NCBI RefSeq assembly: GCF_024267675.1
Contig: NZ_JALDYX010000016.1
Span: 1 to 64,000, forward strand
DNA length: 64,000 nucleotides
Reading direction: 5' to 3'
DNA from: Marinobacterium sedimentorum
GTDB lineage: Bacteria > Pseudomonadota > Gammaproteobacteria > Pseudomonadales > Balneatricaceae
The position numbers and the translations under genes were made by a program. The notes beneath the pieces are model-generated. The model made no database searches and was not told the origin of the DNA. It was given only the letters and a program-made list of their open reading frames with translations. Below, in pieces: positions 6,475 through 17,839 of the stretch. How positions within the stretch are numbered: the first letter of the stretch is position 1; each line of letters opens with the position of its first letter.

Positions 6475-8943
6475 CTATGACGGACGACGGTTGCGCGAGC
6501 GCGGACGCCGGCTTTTACCGGCAGGCTTCTTGCCAGCGGGCCTGGCGCCGTTACCGGCATTTCCAGCATTGCCGCCTTCTGACCTGGCACCCGAACGGCC
6601 ATCGTCCAGCTTGCCTTCGGCCAGACGCTCACGCGTGCTTTTAGTCTTGCCAGAGCCGGGCTTGTCGAGCAGCTCGAAATCGATCTTGCGCTCATCCAGG
6701 TCCACCCGCAGTACCTTCACCCGTACCGCGTCGCCGAGCTTGTAGGTTTTGCGCATGCGCTCGCCCACCAGACGCTGCTTGGCGGCATCGAAGTGATAGT
6801 AGTCGGATGGCAGCGCAGTGATGTGAACCAGCCCTTCGACGTACACCTGCTTGAGCTCGACAAAGCAGCCAAAGCCGGTCACGGCGGTAATCACGCCGTC
6901 GTGCTCCTCGCCCACCTGATCCAGCATGTACTCGCACTTGAGCCAGGACATGACATCGCGGGTGGCATCGTCGGCACGACGCTCGGTCATGGAACAGTGT
7001 TCGCCAAGCTGCACCATCTGCTCTTCGGTGTAGCGATAGCGGAACTGCGGATTGGACTTGAAGCCATCCGGCCGACGCATGGTCTTGGACGATCCGCTGC
7101 TGAAGGCCGACTTGAGACGATCCATCAGCGAGCGGTCACCCTCGGCATGAATGGCAGCACGAATAGCCCGATGCACCAGCAGATCCGGATAACGACGGAT
7201 TGGCGAGGTGAAGTGGGTGTAAGCCGCATAAGCCAGACCGAAGTGCCCCAGATTTTCAGGGCTGTACACGGCCTGGCGCATGGAGCGCAGCATCATGGTC
7301 TGCACGACCAGACGATCCGGGCGTTTTTCGATCTGCGCCGCCAGCTTCTGGTAGTCGGACGGCTCCGGCTTCTCGCCGCCACCCAGCGACAGACCCAGCT
7401 CGCCGAGGTAGGCACGCAGGCTCACCAGCTTCTGCTCTTTCGGGCCTTCGTGGATACGGTACAACGCCGGCACCTTGAGCTTGGCGAGAAAGCGCGCTGT
7501 CGCCACGTTGGCGCACAGCATGCACTCTTCGATCACCTTGTGGGCATCGTTGCGCACGACCGGCACTATCTCCTCGATCTTGCGTTCGGTGGAGAAGAGA
7601 ATACGGGTTTCGGTGGTTTCAAAGTCGATGGCCCCACGCACATCCCGCGCCTTGCGCAGCCCGAAGTACAGGCTGTAGAGGTCTTCCAGATGCGGTACAA
7701 CGGCGGCGTATTCACCGCGCAGCTGCTTGCCCTGGGCGCTTTTCGGCTCGGTCAGCATGCTGGCGACCTTGTTGTAGGTCAGGCGCGCATGGGACTGAAT
7801 CACCGCTTCATAGAACTGATAACCCGACAGCTTGCCGCTGGCGCTGATGGTCATCTCGCACACCATGGCCAGGCGATCCACATGGGGGTTCAGCGAGCAG
7901 AGGCCATTGGACAGCACTTCGGGCAGCATGGGCACCACAAACTCGGGGAAGTACACCGAGTTGCCGCGGCTGATACCTTCCTTGTCGAGCTCAGTGCCGG
8001 GGCGAACATACCAGGACACATCGGCAATCGCGACCCACAGACGCCAGCCGCCGGTGCGCTTGCGCTCGGCATAGACAGCGTCGTCGAAATCCTTGGCGTC
8101 TTCACCGTCGATGGTAACCAGCGGCAGATGGCGCAGGTCGACACGGTTCAGCTTGGCGGATTCCTCCACCTCAGCCGACAGACTGGCCACTTCCTGGCGC
8201 ACCGCATCGGGCCATTCATCGGGAATTTCGTAGTTGTGGATGGCCACCTTGATTTCCATGCCCGGCGCCATGTGATCGCCCAGCACCTCGACCACGCGAG
8301 CCTGGGGAATCTCGTGCTTGCCCGGCTGCTGCATCAGCTCGGCGACGACCAGCTGGCCATCACGGAACGGCGGGCTGCCCTTGGCATCCGCCGCGATCAT
8401 GATCTGCTGGGTGATGCGCTGGTTTTCCGGAATCAGGTAGCCCAGGTCGCCCTGCACCTTGTAGCGCCCCACCAGAGTGCGGGTACCGCGCTCGAGCACT
8501 TCTATAATCTTGCCTTCGCGGCGGCCGCGGTAGTCGATGCTGACTTCCTGCACCAGCACACGGTCACCGTCGAATACCTGGCGCATCTGACGCGGGCTGA
8601 TGAACAGGTCATCGCCTTTGGCGTCCGGCGTCACAAAGCCAAAGCCATCGCGGTGGCCGATAACACGGCCGGCGATAAGATCCATTTTCTTGATGATGCC
8701 GAACTCGCTGCGACGGTTGCTCATCAGCTGGCCGTCACGGCACATGGCCTTCAGGCGGCGGGACACCGCTTCAACACAGTCTTCATCATCTATACCCAGT
8801 TCACGGCACAGGCGGCCGTGGCTGATCGGCGCACCCCACTCCTGCAGGAACTCCAGCAGGAAGTCGCGGCTGGGCGCCGGCTTGCCATATTTTTCTGCTT
8901 CGGCCTGAGCCTGGGGGTCACGTTTTAGCCAGTCGTTTGTCAT
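6475..8943 (-). CDS. rnr: Ribonuclease R
   Basis: A 3'-5' exoribonuclease that degrades structured RNA and takes part in rRNA/tmRNA-linked decay in the cytoplasm. The 822-aa protein starts MTNDWLKRDP and shows an N-terminal winged-helix region, cold-shock domains (GHRDGFGFVTPD), the RNB catalytic domain with the Asp-rich motif DGEDAKDFDDAVY, and a C-terminal S1 domain followed by a Lys/Arg/Pro-rich tail. ATG 8943 was chosen because it matches the family N-terminus; the longer open frame up to 9198 is not homologous. The usual downstream partner rlmB is absent; instead a MITE meets the stop codon and the next gene is convergent. Confidence 0.95.
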   Translation of the reverse strand: MTNDWLKRDPQAQAEAEKYGKPAPSRDFLLEFLQEWGAPISHGRLCRELGIDDEDCVEAVSRRLKAMCRDGQLMSNRRSEFGIIKKMDLIAGRVIGHRDGFGFVTPDAKGDDLFISPRQMRQVFDGDRVLVQEVSIDYRGRREGKIIEVLERGTRTLVGRYKVQGDLGYLIPENQRITQQIMIAADAKGSPPFRDGQLVVAELMQQPGKHEIPQARVVEVLGDHMAPGMEIKVAIHNYEIPDEWPDAVRQEVASLSAEVEESAKLNRVDLRHLPLVTIDGEDAKDFDDAVYAERKRTGGWRLWVAIADVSWYVRPGTELDKEGISRGNSVYFPEFVVPMLPEVLSNGLCSLNPHVDRLAMVCEMTISASGKLSGYQFYEAVIQSHARLTYNKVASMLTEPKSAQGKQLRGEYAAVVPHLEDLYSLYFGLRKARDVRGAIDFETTETRILFSTERKIEEIVPVVRNDAHKVIEECMLCANVATARFLAKLKVPALYRIHEGPKEQKLVSLRAYLGELGLSLGGGEKPEPSDYQKLAAQIEKRPDRLVVQTMMLRSMRQAVYSPENLGHFGLAYAAYTHFTSPIRRYPDLLVHRAIRAAIHAEGDRSLMDRLKSAFSSGSSKTMRRPDGFKSNPQFRYRYTEEQMVQLGEHCSMTERRADDATRDVMSWLKCEYMLDQVGEEHDGVITAVTGFGCFVELKQVYVEGLVHITALPSDYYHFDAAKQRLVGERMRKTYKLGDAVRVKVLRVDLDERKIDFELLDKPGSGKTKSTRERLAEGKLDDGRSGARSEGGNAGNAGNGARPAGKKPAGKSRRPRSRNRRPS

Positions 8944-9200
8944 TAATAATCCAGTTAGGTCCTTGATCCCAGAAACATAATAGATGCGAATGCAGTGGGA
9001 CGCCTGCGACGTTGCGCCCGCGCCCACAGCCCTGCGCAGCGGCATGGTTCTGAACGAACGTACCCGGTGCGCTTGAATACCCGGTTGTACCCGACAGCAG
9101 AGTGCGTCGGCGCGGTCTTTGCCCGCAGGCAACAGGAGGGGCATCACAGCCCTGTCACTTCCCCTGTACAGTTCTCTGAACTGCGAAGATCCGGTCAAGC
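8944..9200. other. Intergenic region upstream of rnr
   Basis: About 260 bp between the rnr start and the secF terminator. It should hold the rnr promoter, but I see no clear -35/-10 pair, RNA gene or coding region in it. Confidence 0.5.
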
Positions 9201-9230
9201 AAAAAATTGAGCCGACTCTCAGGTCGGCTC
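9201..9230 (-). terminator. Terminator of the secDF transcript
   Basis: On the minus strand the inverted repeat GAGCCGAC / GTCGGCTC is followed by AATTTTTT just downstream of the secF stop codon. This is a canonical intrinsic terminator. Confidence 0.9.
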
Positions 9231-9240
9231 GGGGAGTCTA

Positions 9241-10164
9241 TCACGGCAACTCGTCGATCACGTCGTCTTCTTTGGGCGGCGGTATCAGGTCATCCCGGCT
9301 CACACCCATCAGCAGCATCACGTTGGCAGCCACATAGATGGACGAGTAGGTACCCACACCGATGCCCACCAGCAACGCCAGCGCAAAACCGTGGATAGTC
9401 TCGCCACCGAAGATTGCCAGCGCCAGTACCACCAGCAAGGTGGTAAAGGATGTCATCAGGGTACGGCTGAGAGTTTGCGTCAGCGAGATATTGATCACCT
9501 CGACCGCGTCTTCCTTGCGCAACAGGCGGAAGTTCTCGCGGATACGGTCGAATACCACAATGGTATCGTTGAGCGAGTAACCGATCACCGCCAGCACTGC
9601 CGCCAGTACTGTCAGATCGAACTCGATCCCCATCACCGAGAAAAAGCCCAGAGTGATGATGACGTCGTGGGCCAGCGCCAGCACCGAGCCCACGGAGAAC
9701 TTGAACTGAAAGCGAAAGGCGATATACAGCATAATCATGAACAGCGCCATGAGCATGCCCAGGCCACCCTGCTCGCGCAGTTCTTCGCCGACCTGAGCCC
9801 CCACATATTCGTTACGGCGCAGCTCCAGCTTCTGGGTTTCGCCGGCCTGCAGCGCAGCCAGTACGGCGTCACCGAGCTTGGGATCATGGGCTTCACCCAT
9901 ACGAATCAGTACATCGGTGGCGGCACCGAAGTTCTGCACGATCACATCCTCGTAACCCGCCTCACCCAGCAGCTGGCGAATCTTGCCAAGATCGGCATCC
10001 TGCTGATAACCCACCTCCACCAGGCTGCCGCCGGTGAAGTCGAGGCCGAATTTCAGCCCCTGGGTGGCCAGGGATCCCAGCGAGATCAGGATCAGCAGGG
10101 CCGAAATCGTGAATGCGGCCTTGCCCAGTCCCATAAAGTTGATGATTTTGTTCTGCTTTGCCAT
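9241..10164 (-). CDS. secF: Protein translocase subunit SecF
   Basis: Inner-membrane RND-type subunit that, with SecD and YajC, uses the proton gradient to help SecYEG export proteins. The 307-aa length is normal. It has the N-terminal transmembrane helix, the periplasmic FGLDFTGGSLVEV motif, and the C-terminal five-helix block containing the GYSLNDTIVVFDRIREN motif typical of SecF. A GAGGAA ribosome binding site precedes ATG 10164. The gap to the secD stop is only 10 nt, so the pair is an operon. Confidence 0.97.
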   Translation of the reverse strand: MAKQNKIINFMGLGKAAFTISALLILISLGSLATQGLKFGLDFTGGSLVEVGYQQDADLGKIRQLLGEAGYEDVIVQNFGAATDVLIRMGEAHDPKLGDAVLAALQAGETQKLELRRNEYVGAQVGEELREQGGLGMLMALFMIMLYIAFRFQFKFSVGSVLALAHDVIITLGFFSVMGIEFDLTVLAAVLAVIGYSLNDTIVVFDRIRENFRLLRKEDAVEVINISLTQTLSRTLMTSFTTLLVVLALAIFGGETIHGFALALLVGIGVGTYSSIYVAANVMLLMGVSRDDLIPPPKEDDVIDELP

Positions 10165-10174
10165 AACCTGTTCC

Positions 10175-12028
10175 TCAGAGCGCCAAGCGGTTGAGCTTGC
10201 GCCCGCCGTAAGTCAGATTCACCAGCGCCCGTGTTACCACAATTGCCGTGAACATTGAGGTCACTATCCCCACCGACAGCGTCACCGCAAAGCCCTTCAC
10301 AGGCCCCGTACCCATCGCGAACAGAATCAGCGCGGCGATCAGCGTGGTGACGTTGGCATCCAGAATGGTGGTGAAGGCGCGGCTGAAACCGGCATTGATG
10401 GCAGACTGCCCCGGCACACCGTTATTCAGTTCCTCCCGTATACGGGAGAAAATGAGCACGTTGGCATCCACCGCCATGCCCACTGTCAGCACGATACCGG
10501 CAATACCCGGCAGCGTCAGCGTGGCCGACATCAGCGACATGACCGCCACCAGCAGCACCAGGTTCAGCGACAGGGCGATATTCGCCAGAATGCCGAACAC
10601 ACGGTAGTAAAGCACCATGAAGACCAGCACCAGCGCGAGGCCGATCTTCACCGACATCACACCCAGCGCTATATTCTCGGCCCCCAGACTCGGCCCGATG
10701 CTGCGTTCCTCGACGAAGTAGATCGGGGCCGCCAGGGCACCTGCGCGCAACAGCAGCGCCAGTTCCGACGATTCTGTGGCGCTGTCCAGCCCGGTAATGC
10801 GGAACTGTGAGCCCAGCACAGACTGGATGGTCGCCAGCGAAATGATCTTCTTCTCGACGTAGGGAATACGCCTTTCCTGCGCCACGCCATCCACGGTTTC
10901 GGTCAGGGTGCGGCTCTTGTACTCGACAAAGAGTACCGCCATGCGACGCTGAATGGCGTTGCGCGTGACACGCCCCATCATCTGACCGCCCTTGGCATCC
11001 AGCGTAATGGATACCTGCGGCTGACCGTTCTCGTCGAAGGCGGCCTGGGCATTGGCAACGCTGGAGCCGGTAATGATGATGTCACGCTCGATGGTGGCTT
11101 CCCGGCCCGGCTGGCTGCGGAACTCGTAGGTTTCGGTGGTGACACCGGTCGCCTGGGGCGACGCTTCGAGGCGGAATTCAAGATTCGCCGTCTTGCCGAT
11201 AATGCGCTTGGCCGCGGCCGCGTCCTGCACGCCCGGCAGCTGCACCACTATGCGGTTGCGGCCCTGACGCTGCACCAGCGGCTCGGCCACGCCCAGCTCG
11301 TTGACACGGTTGCGCAGGGTAGTGAGGTTCTGCTTGACGGCATAGTCCTCGATATCGCGCACCGTCTGCTCGGTCAGGTTGATAACGACAAAAAAGGCGC
11401 CGTCGACGGTTTCATCGGACAACAGGAATTCGGGGTAATCCTTGCGCAGCAGACTGCGAGCTTCATCACGCATCGCCTCGTCGGCAAACTTGACCTCAAG
11501 ACTGCCATCGCTGCGGTGATCCACCAGCCGGTAACGCAGCTTTTCCTGTCGCAGCTTGGTCTTGATCTCGGAGACATAGACATCAAGCCGCTGCGCCACC
11601 GCCTGCACCGTGTCGACTTCCAGCAGGAAGTGCACGCCGCCACGCAAATCCAGACCCAGCTTCATCGGGCCCGCACCCAGGGCGCTCAGCCAGTCCGGCG
11701 TGGTGGGGGCCAGATTCATCGCCACGACATACTGATCACCCAGCAGCCCGGCAATAACAGCCTTGGCCCGCAGCTGGCTTGCGCCATCGGCGAAACGCAC
11801 CAAACCGCTACCATTTTCAACTTCAGTGCCCTTGGAACTGATACCTTCGCGCTCCAGCACCGTGGTGATACGTTCCAGCAGCGGCTCATCCACGTGATAG
11901 GCTTCGCGCGTGCCCGACAACTGGATGGCATAATCATCGGGGTACAGATTGGGCGCCGCATACAACAGGCCCAATGCCAGCAGCAGCAGAATCAGCAGGT
12001 TTTTCCACAGAGGGTAGCGATTGAGCAT
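10175..12028 (-). CDS. secD: Protein translocase subunit SecD
   Basis: Partner of SecF in the Sec export machinery. The 617-aa protein begins MLNRYPLWKN with a first transmembrane helix, carries the LGLDLRGGVHFLLEV motif, the large periplasmic P1 region, and a C-terminal membrane block with GIVLTVGMAVDANVLIFSRIREE. ATG 12028 is chosen because the upstream extension to 12085 has no homology and the hydrophobic signal-anchor follows this Met directly. It is upstream of and coupled to secF; a strong hairpin separates it from yajC. Confidence 0.97.
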   Translation of the reverse strand: MLNRYPLWKNLLILLLLALGLLYAAPNLYPDDYAIQLSGTREAYHVDEPLLERITTVLEREGISSKGTEVENGSGLVRFADGASQLRAKAVIAGLLGDQYVVAMNLAPTTPDWLSALGAGPMKLGLDLRGGVHFLLEVDTVQAVAQRLDVYVSEIKTKLRQEKLRYRLVDHRSDGSLEVKFADEAMRDEARSLLRKDYPEFLLSDETVDGAFFVVINLTEQTVRDIEDYAVKQNLTTLRNRVNELGVAEPLVQRQGRNRIVVQLPGVQDAAAAKRIIGKTANLEFRLEASPQATGVTTETYEFRSQPGREATIERDIIITGSSVANAQAAFDENGQPQVSITLDAKGGQMMGRVTRNAIQRRMAVLFVEYKSRTLTETVDGVAQERRIPYVEKKIISLATIQSVLGSQFRITGLDSATESSELALLLRAGALAAPIYFVEERSIGPSLGAENIALGVMSVKIGLALVLVFMVLYYRVFGILANIALSLNLVLLVAVMSLMSATLTLPGIAGIVLTVGMAVDANVLIFSRIREELNNGVPGQSAINAGFSRAFTTILDANVTTLIAALILFAMGTGPVKGFAVTLSVGIVTSMFTAIVVTRALVNLTYGGRKLNRLAL

Positions 12029-12103
12029 AGGTCGCCCTGTTCGTTCAGCACCGCGCCTGCGCCAGCAGCGCTGCGCGGCATGCAATACATCCGGTGGTTA
12101 AAT

Positions 12104-12132
12104 AAAAACGCCACTGAAGCAGTGGCGTTTTC
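12104..12132 (-). terminator. Palindromic hairpin between yajC and secD
   Basis: Perfect inverted repeat AAAACGCCACTG / CAGTGGCGTTTT with a 3-nt loop, T-rich on both strands. On the minus strand it lies after yajC and before secD, so it may terminate or attenuate read-through into secDF. Confidence 0.75.
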
Positions 12133-12145
12133 CGTCAGGCAGGCA

Positions 12146-12478
12146 TTAGATATTTTTAATCGTGCCCTTGGGCAGTGCCGCCGCCACGTGGGCTTTCTGG
12201 AAGCTCAGCTGAGTGCCTTCGCAGACTTCCAGTACCACGTAGTCATCGCTGACCTTGGCCACCTTGCCGATGATGCCGCCAGCGGTAAGCACTTCATCAC
12301 CCTTGGCCAGATTGCCGATCAGGGTTTTATGGTCTTTTGCACGCTTGGCCTGCGGACGCCACATGAAGAAGTAAAAAATCAGACCAAAGCCGACCAGAAA
12401 CAGAATGTTGAAAATGCCTGGATCCATACCGCCGACGCCGGCCTCTGCCGCCTGGGCTGAAGAAATCAGAAAGCTCAT
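12146..12478 (-). CDS. yajC: Sec translocase auxiliary subunit YajC
   Basis: Small inner-membrane protein that joins the SecDF complex. At 110 aa it has a single transmembrane helix (about 22-42; GIFNILFLVGFGLIFYFF) followed by the conserved MWRPQAKRAKDHK segment and a small cytoplasmic domain (GDEVLTAGGIIGKV). It lies between tgt and secD in the order common to gammaproteobacteria, 36 nt after the tgt stop. Confidence 0.95.
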   Translation of the reverse strand: MSFLISSAQAAEAGVGGMDPGIFNILFLVGFGLIFYFFMWRPQAKRAKDHKTLIGNLAKGDEVLTAGGIIGKVAKVSDDYVVLEVCEGTQLSFQKAHVAAALPKGTIKNI

Positions 12479-12514
12479 CTAGCTTTACTCCTTAGAACGT
12501 TGAAATGCTGTGAT

Positions 12515-14697
<2,183 letters not shown>

Positions 14698-14821
14698 CAC
14701 AGCTCGAACGGACATTTGTGGAAAGGGAGCGGATTGTAACGGATGCGGAAGTTTTTTTCAGTCGTTTTGACTCATGGCGATTGACCCGCCGACAAAGCTA
14801 CTTATAATATGCCCTCGCTGT

Positions 14822-14908
14822 GCCAGTGTGGTGAAATTGGTAGACACAGGGGATTCAAAATCCCCCGCCCTTAAAAGCGTGCCGGTTCGAGTCCGGCCAC
14901 TGGTACCA
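14822..14908 (+). tRNA. tRNA-Leu (CAA)
   Basis: An 87-nt class II tRNA with anticodon loop TTCAAAA (anticodon CAA), a long variable arm, T-arm GGTTCGAGTCC and an encoded CCA. The acceptor GCCAGTG pairs with CACTGGT, with a G-U pair at position 1. It stands alone, divergent from queA. Confidence 0.95.
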
Positions 14909-14916
14909 TGTTGAAG

Positions 14917-14943
14917 AAGCTTGCAGAAATGCAGGCTTTTTTC
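14917..14943 (+). terminator. Terminator after tRNA-Leu
   Basis: Imperfect inverted repeat AAGCTTGCA / TGCAGGCTT with a GAAA loop, followed by TTTTTC, starting 9 nt after the tRNA CCA. Confidence 0.8.
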
Positions 14944-15146
14944 GTTTCTGGCGGATGTAAACGTCGTGATGCCAGGCAGGAAACCCCCTATCAGTCACGG
15001 ACCAGCACATGGGGTTGCTGCAACAGACGCCGGAGTGGGTGAAGAAGTGCTCCAAACACCCACACCTTGCTTACGCGGCGAGAAGCTATTTGCAAGCCGG
15101 GTTGATAACGGGCTCTCTCAAAACCAACAATCGCAGAGACTAGCCG

Positions 15147-15500
15147 ATGAACTTCAAAGACCCCTTCGGACGCCAAGAGAAAAGACGCGAGCGCGAGTAC
15201 GCCTCGCTACGACAGAAACTGCCAGACGCAGGCGTCACCACCCGGGCCGACGCCGAGCAGCTGATAGAGAAAGTAGGTAAACGCGGCAAGTACGGTTTAA
15301 TGTTTATTATTCCGCTAACGTTGCTGCTGATGCTGCTCATACCCGAAGGGCGTATTATTTGCGTCGCAACCGGCACTCTGGTGGGTCTGTGGGCATATAT
15401 CACCAGCCGCAAGATTCAGGGTCACGTTCAGCGTTATATCCAGGAGGAGCTCACCACTGACAGCGACTCCGGATCAGCGCCCCCCGACGATGCAGGATGA
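15147..15500 (+). CDS. Small hypothetical membrane protein
   Basis: I do not recognise this 117-aa protein. It has a charged N-terminus with many Arg/Glu residues (about 1-50), a strongly hydrophobic stretch (about 51-88) that can form two transmembrane helices, and a polar acidic C-terminal tail. It lies alone between tRNA-Leu and the convergent DUF934 gene. The ribosome binding site is weak. The charged/hydrophobic/charged layout suggests a real small inner-membrane protein. Confidence 0.6.
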   Translation: MNFKDPFGRQEKRREREYASLRQKLPDAGVTTRADAEQLIEKVGKRGKYGLMFIIPLTLLLMLLIPEGRIICVATGTLVGLWAYITSRKIQGHVQRYIQEELTTDSDSGSAPPDDAG

Positions 15501-15551
15501 TCAAGCGGGCCGGCAAGGTGATTGCCGGCTTTGGATGTCACCAGTTCTAAG

Positions 15552-16055
15552 CTATGCGTGTACGGCGCACCGTCTCCTGAACAAGGGTTCGGGATTCAGA
15601 ACCGAACGTGCATAGATCTGATCGAAGTTGTGCAACCCCTTCAGGGCGTCCTCCGCAGAACGGTCATGACGCACCGCGAAAGAACTGAATCCACAGTGGC
15701 GCATCGCCGCCAACTGATCGCGCAACACGTCACCCACCGCGCGAAGCTCTCCCTCGAACCCAAGGCGCGAACGCAGTAGCACGGCCTGTGTATATGCCCT
15801 CCCGTCGCGAAAGCTCGGAAACATCAGAGCAATGAGTTCAATCTGCCCCAGCCAGGGCGCAAGGATCTCGGGATCGTCATCTGGATACAGCAGCACCGCT
15901 GCCCTAACCTTGGCGCTGTCCGTCAGTACCTGCCAACGTGCCAGAGGCACAATCCTGTTATCAGCCACCGAGGCATCGCTATCCTCCTGAATTTCCCACG
16001 GATCCCGATCGACCACCTTGGCCTCACCATCAACGATCTTGATCAAGTTGTTCAT
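15552..16055 (-). CDS. DUF934 protein, sulfite reductase partner
   Basis: A 167-aa member of the DUF934 family, which in pseudomonads and relatives is encoded directly after cysI and is thought to assist assimilatory sulfite reduction. The conserved core LALMFPSFRDGRAYT-like segment and the RSRLGFEGELRAVGDVLRDQL region are visible. Its ATG overlaps the cysI stop (ATGA), so the two are translationally coupled. The exact biochemical role is not established. Confidence 0.88.
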   Translation of the reverse strand: MNNLIKIVDGEAKVVDRDPWEIQEDSDASVADNRIVPLARWQVLTDSAKVRAAVLLYPDDDPEILAPWLGQIELIALMFPSFRDGRAYTQAVLLRSRLGFEGELRAVGDVLRDQLAAMRHCGFSSFAVRHDRSAEDALKGLHNFDQIYARSVLNPEPLFRRRCAVHA

Positions 16056-17734
16056 GCCCCTGCCTCTTGAGCCACCTGGTCCCGGCCGTAAGCCCCTTCT
16101 TTGAACGGTCCCAGGCCGATGCGGTTCAGCGTATCCACGAAGGTTTCCTCAGCCTCGCGGTACTGCAGGTAGGTTGTCAGCACTCGATCGATCACATCCG
16201 GCACGTCCTCGGCACGGACCGAGGGTCCGATCACCTTACCGATTGCACTGTCCTTGCCCTGGGCTCCGCCGATTGTGATCTGAAAATACTCCTCACCTTT
16301 ACGGTCGACGCCCAGGATGCCGATATTACCGATATGATGGTGCCCGCAGGCATTGACGCAACCGGAGATATTGAGACTGATTTCGCCGAGATCGTGCAGG
16401 TAATCGAGATCGTCGAACCGGGTCTGGATGGCCTTGGCCACTGGCAGCGATCGAGTACTGGCCAGACTGCAGTAGTCGCCGCCCGGGCAAGAAATCACGT
16501 CAGTCAGCAGGCCGACATTGGGCGTCGCCAGGCCGATATCCTCGAGCGCCTTCCAGACGAGGTAGAGGTCGCCCTTGCGGATATCCGGCAGCACCAGGTT
16601 CTGCTCGTGCGTCACGCGGATCTCGCCGAAGCCATAAAGGTCGGCCAGATCGGCGACGGCGTGCATTTGAACTCCCACCAGATCCCCCGGGGCGGAGCCC
16701 TCCGTCGGCTTGGTTGACAGCACGACGGATGTATAGCCAGAGACCCTGTGGGGCCGGGTATTGGTCTGTGCCCAGCAGGCAAACGCCGGATCCCGGGCCA
16801 GCCAGGCGCCGAATACAGGATCCAGTGCGTCGAGCCTCTGGTAGTTCGGAGACGCAAACCCCTCGGCGACCCGTTCGTACTCCGCTTGGGTCAGCTCGCC
16901 GGCGCTGTCGCGGATCTGTTCCCACTCTCGCTCGACCTCGGCCGCAAAGGCTTCGACGCCCAGGGACTTCACCAGTATCTTGATCCGCGCCTTGTATTTG
17001 TTGTCCCGCCGCCCGTAGCGGTTATAGACCCGCAGTACAGCCTCTACATAGGTCAGCAGGTGTTGCCAAGGCAGCCCCTCGCGGACCAGTTCATTGAGTA
17101 TTGGTGTGCGCCCGAGTCCGCCTCCCACCATCACGCGCAATAGCATCTCACCGTTCTCGCCACGGTAGAGATAGAGCCCAATATCATGCGCGCGCAGCGC
17201 GGCACGGTCGACCTCGGATGACGAAATGGCGATCTTGAACTTGCGCGGCAGATAAAGGAACTCGGGATTGACCGTCGACCACTGCCGCAGGATCTCGGCC
17301 AGCGGACGGGGATCCAGCAGCTCATCGTCCGCAACGCCGGCAAAGGCCTCAGTCGTAATATTGCGCACGCAGTTGCCAGAGGTCTGAATCGCATGCATCT
17401 GGGAATCGGCCAGCACCTGCAGAATATCAGGCACCTGTTCCAGCTCGATCCAATTAAACTGGATATTCTGCCGTGTGGTGAAATGACCGTAGCCGCGATC
17501 GTAATCCTCGGCAAGCCGGGCCAGGGTCCGCAGTTGTACCGATGACAGCGTGCCATAGGGAATCGCGACCCGCAGCATGTACGCATGACGCTGCAGGTAG
17601 AGGCCGTTCTGCAAACGCAGCGGCAGGAATTCGTCTTCGCTCAGCTCGCCACTGATACGCCGGGCGACCTGGTCGCGGAACTGCTCGACCCGTGCCTGGA
17701 CCAATGCGCGGTCGTACTCATCGTATCGGTACAT
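16052..17734 (-). CDS. cysI: Nitrite/sulfite reductase hemoprotein (CysI-type)
   Basis: Siroheme/4Fe-4S enzyme that reduces sulfite to sulfide for cysteine synthesis. The 560-aa protein contains the two-repeat ferredoxin-like/siroheme fold. The cluster-binding cysteines are in CPGGDYC and SGCVNAC near residues 405-450, and TSGNCVRNITTEAF supplies the first siroheme region. The ATGA overlap with the DUF934 gene shows the usual CysI-DUF934 pairing, which favours sulfite over nitrite as the substrate. About 100 nt separate it from the upstream MocR regulator, which reads the same way. Confidence 0.92.
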   Translation of the reverse strand: MYRYDEYDRALVQARVEQFRDQVARRISGELSEDEFLPLRLQNGLYLQRHAYMLRVAIPYGTLSSVQLRTLARLAEDYDRGYGHFTTRQNIQFNWIELEQVPDILQVLADSQMHAIQTSGNCVRNITTEAFAGVADDELLDPRPLAEILRQWSTVNPEFLYLPRKFKIAISSSEVDRAALRAHDIGLYLYRGENGEMLLRVMVGGGLGRTPILNELVREGLPWQHLLTYVEAVLRVYNRYGRRDNKYKARIKILVKSLGVEAFAAEVEREWEQIRDSAGELTQAEYERVAEGFASPNYQRLDALDPVFGAWLARDPAFACWAQTNTRPHRVSGYTSVVLSTKPTEGSAPGDLVGVQMHAVADLADLYGFGEIRVTHEQNLVLPDIRKGDLYLVWKALEDIGLATPNVGLLTDVISCPGGDYCSLASTRSLPVAKAIQTRFDDLDYLHDLGEISLNISGCVNACGHHHIGNIGILGVDRKGEEYFQITIGGAQGKDSAIGKVIGPSVRAEDVPDVIDRVLTTYLQYREAEETFVDTLNRIGLGPFKEGAYGRDQVAQEAGA

Positions 17735-17839
17735 TCTGTCCGCTCCTGATTTTTCTCGTGGAAAGGCGCCCAGACTAATGAAACCGATACCGCAGGTGCA
17801 GGCTCAAAAAATTTAATTCCGATCAGTACAGATTGATGG

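Noticed and set aside
6793..8928. A 711-codon open frame on the + strand opposite rnr
   Set aside because: It lies wholly antisense to the clearly homologous rnr gene and its translation shows no family features; high GC codon use creates such frames.
14822..14908. tRNA-Leu as an attachment site for an island covering 15-60 kb
   Set aside because: No integrase gene and no second copy of the tRNA 3' end were found downstream; the accessory DNA looks assembled by insertion sequences.
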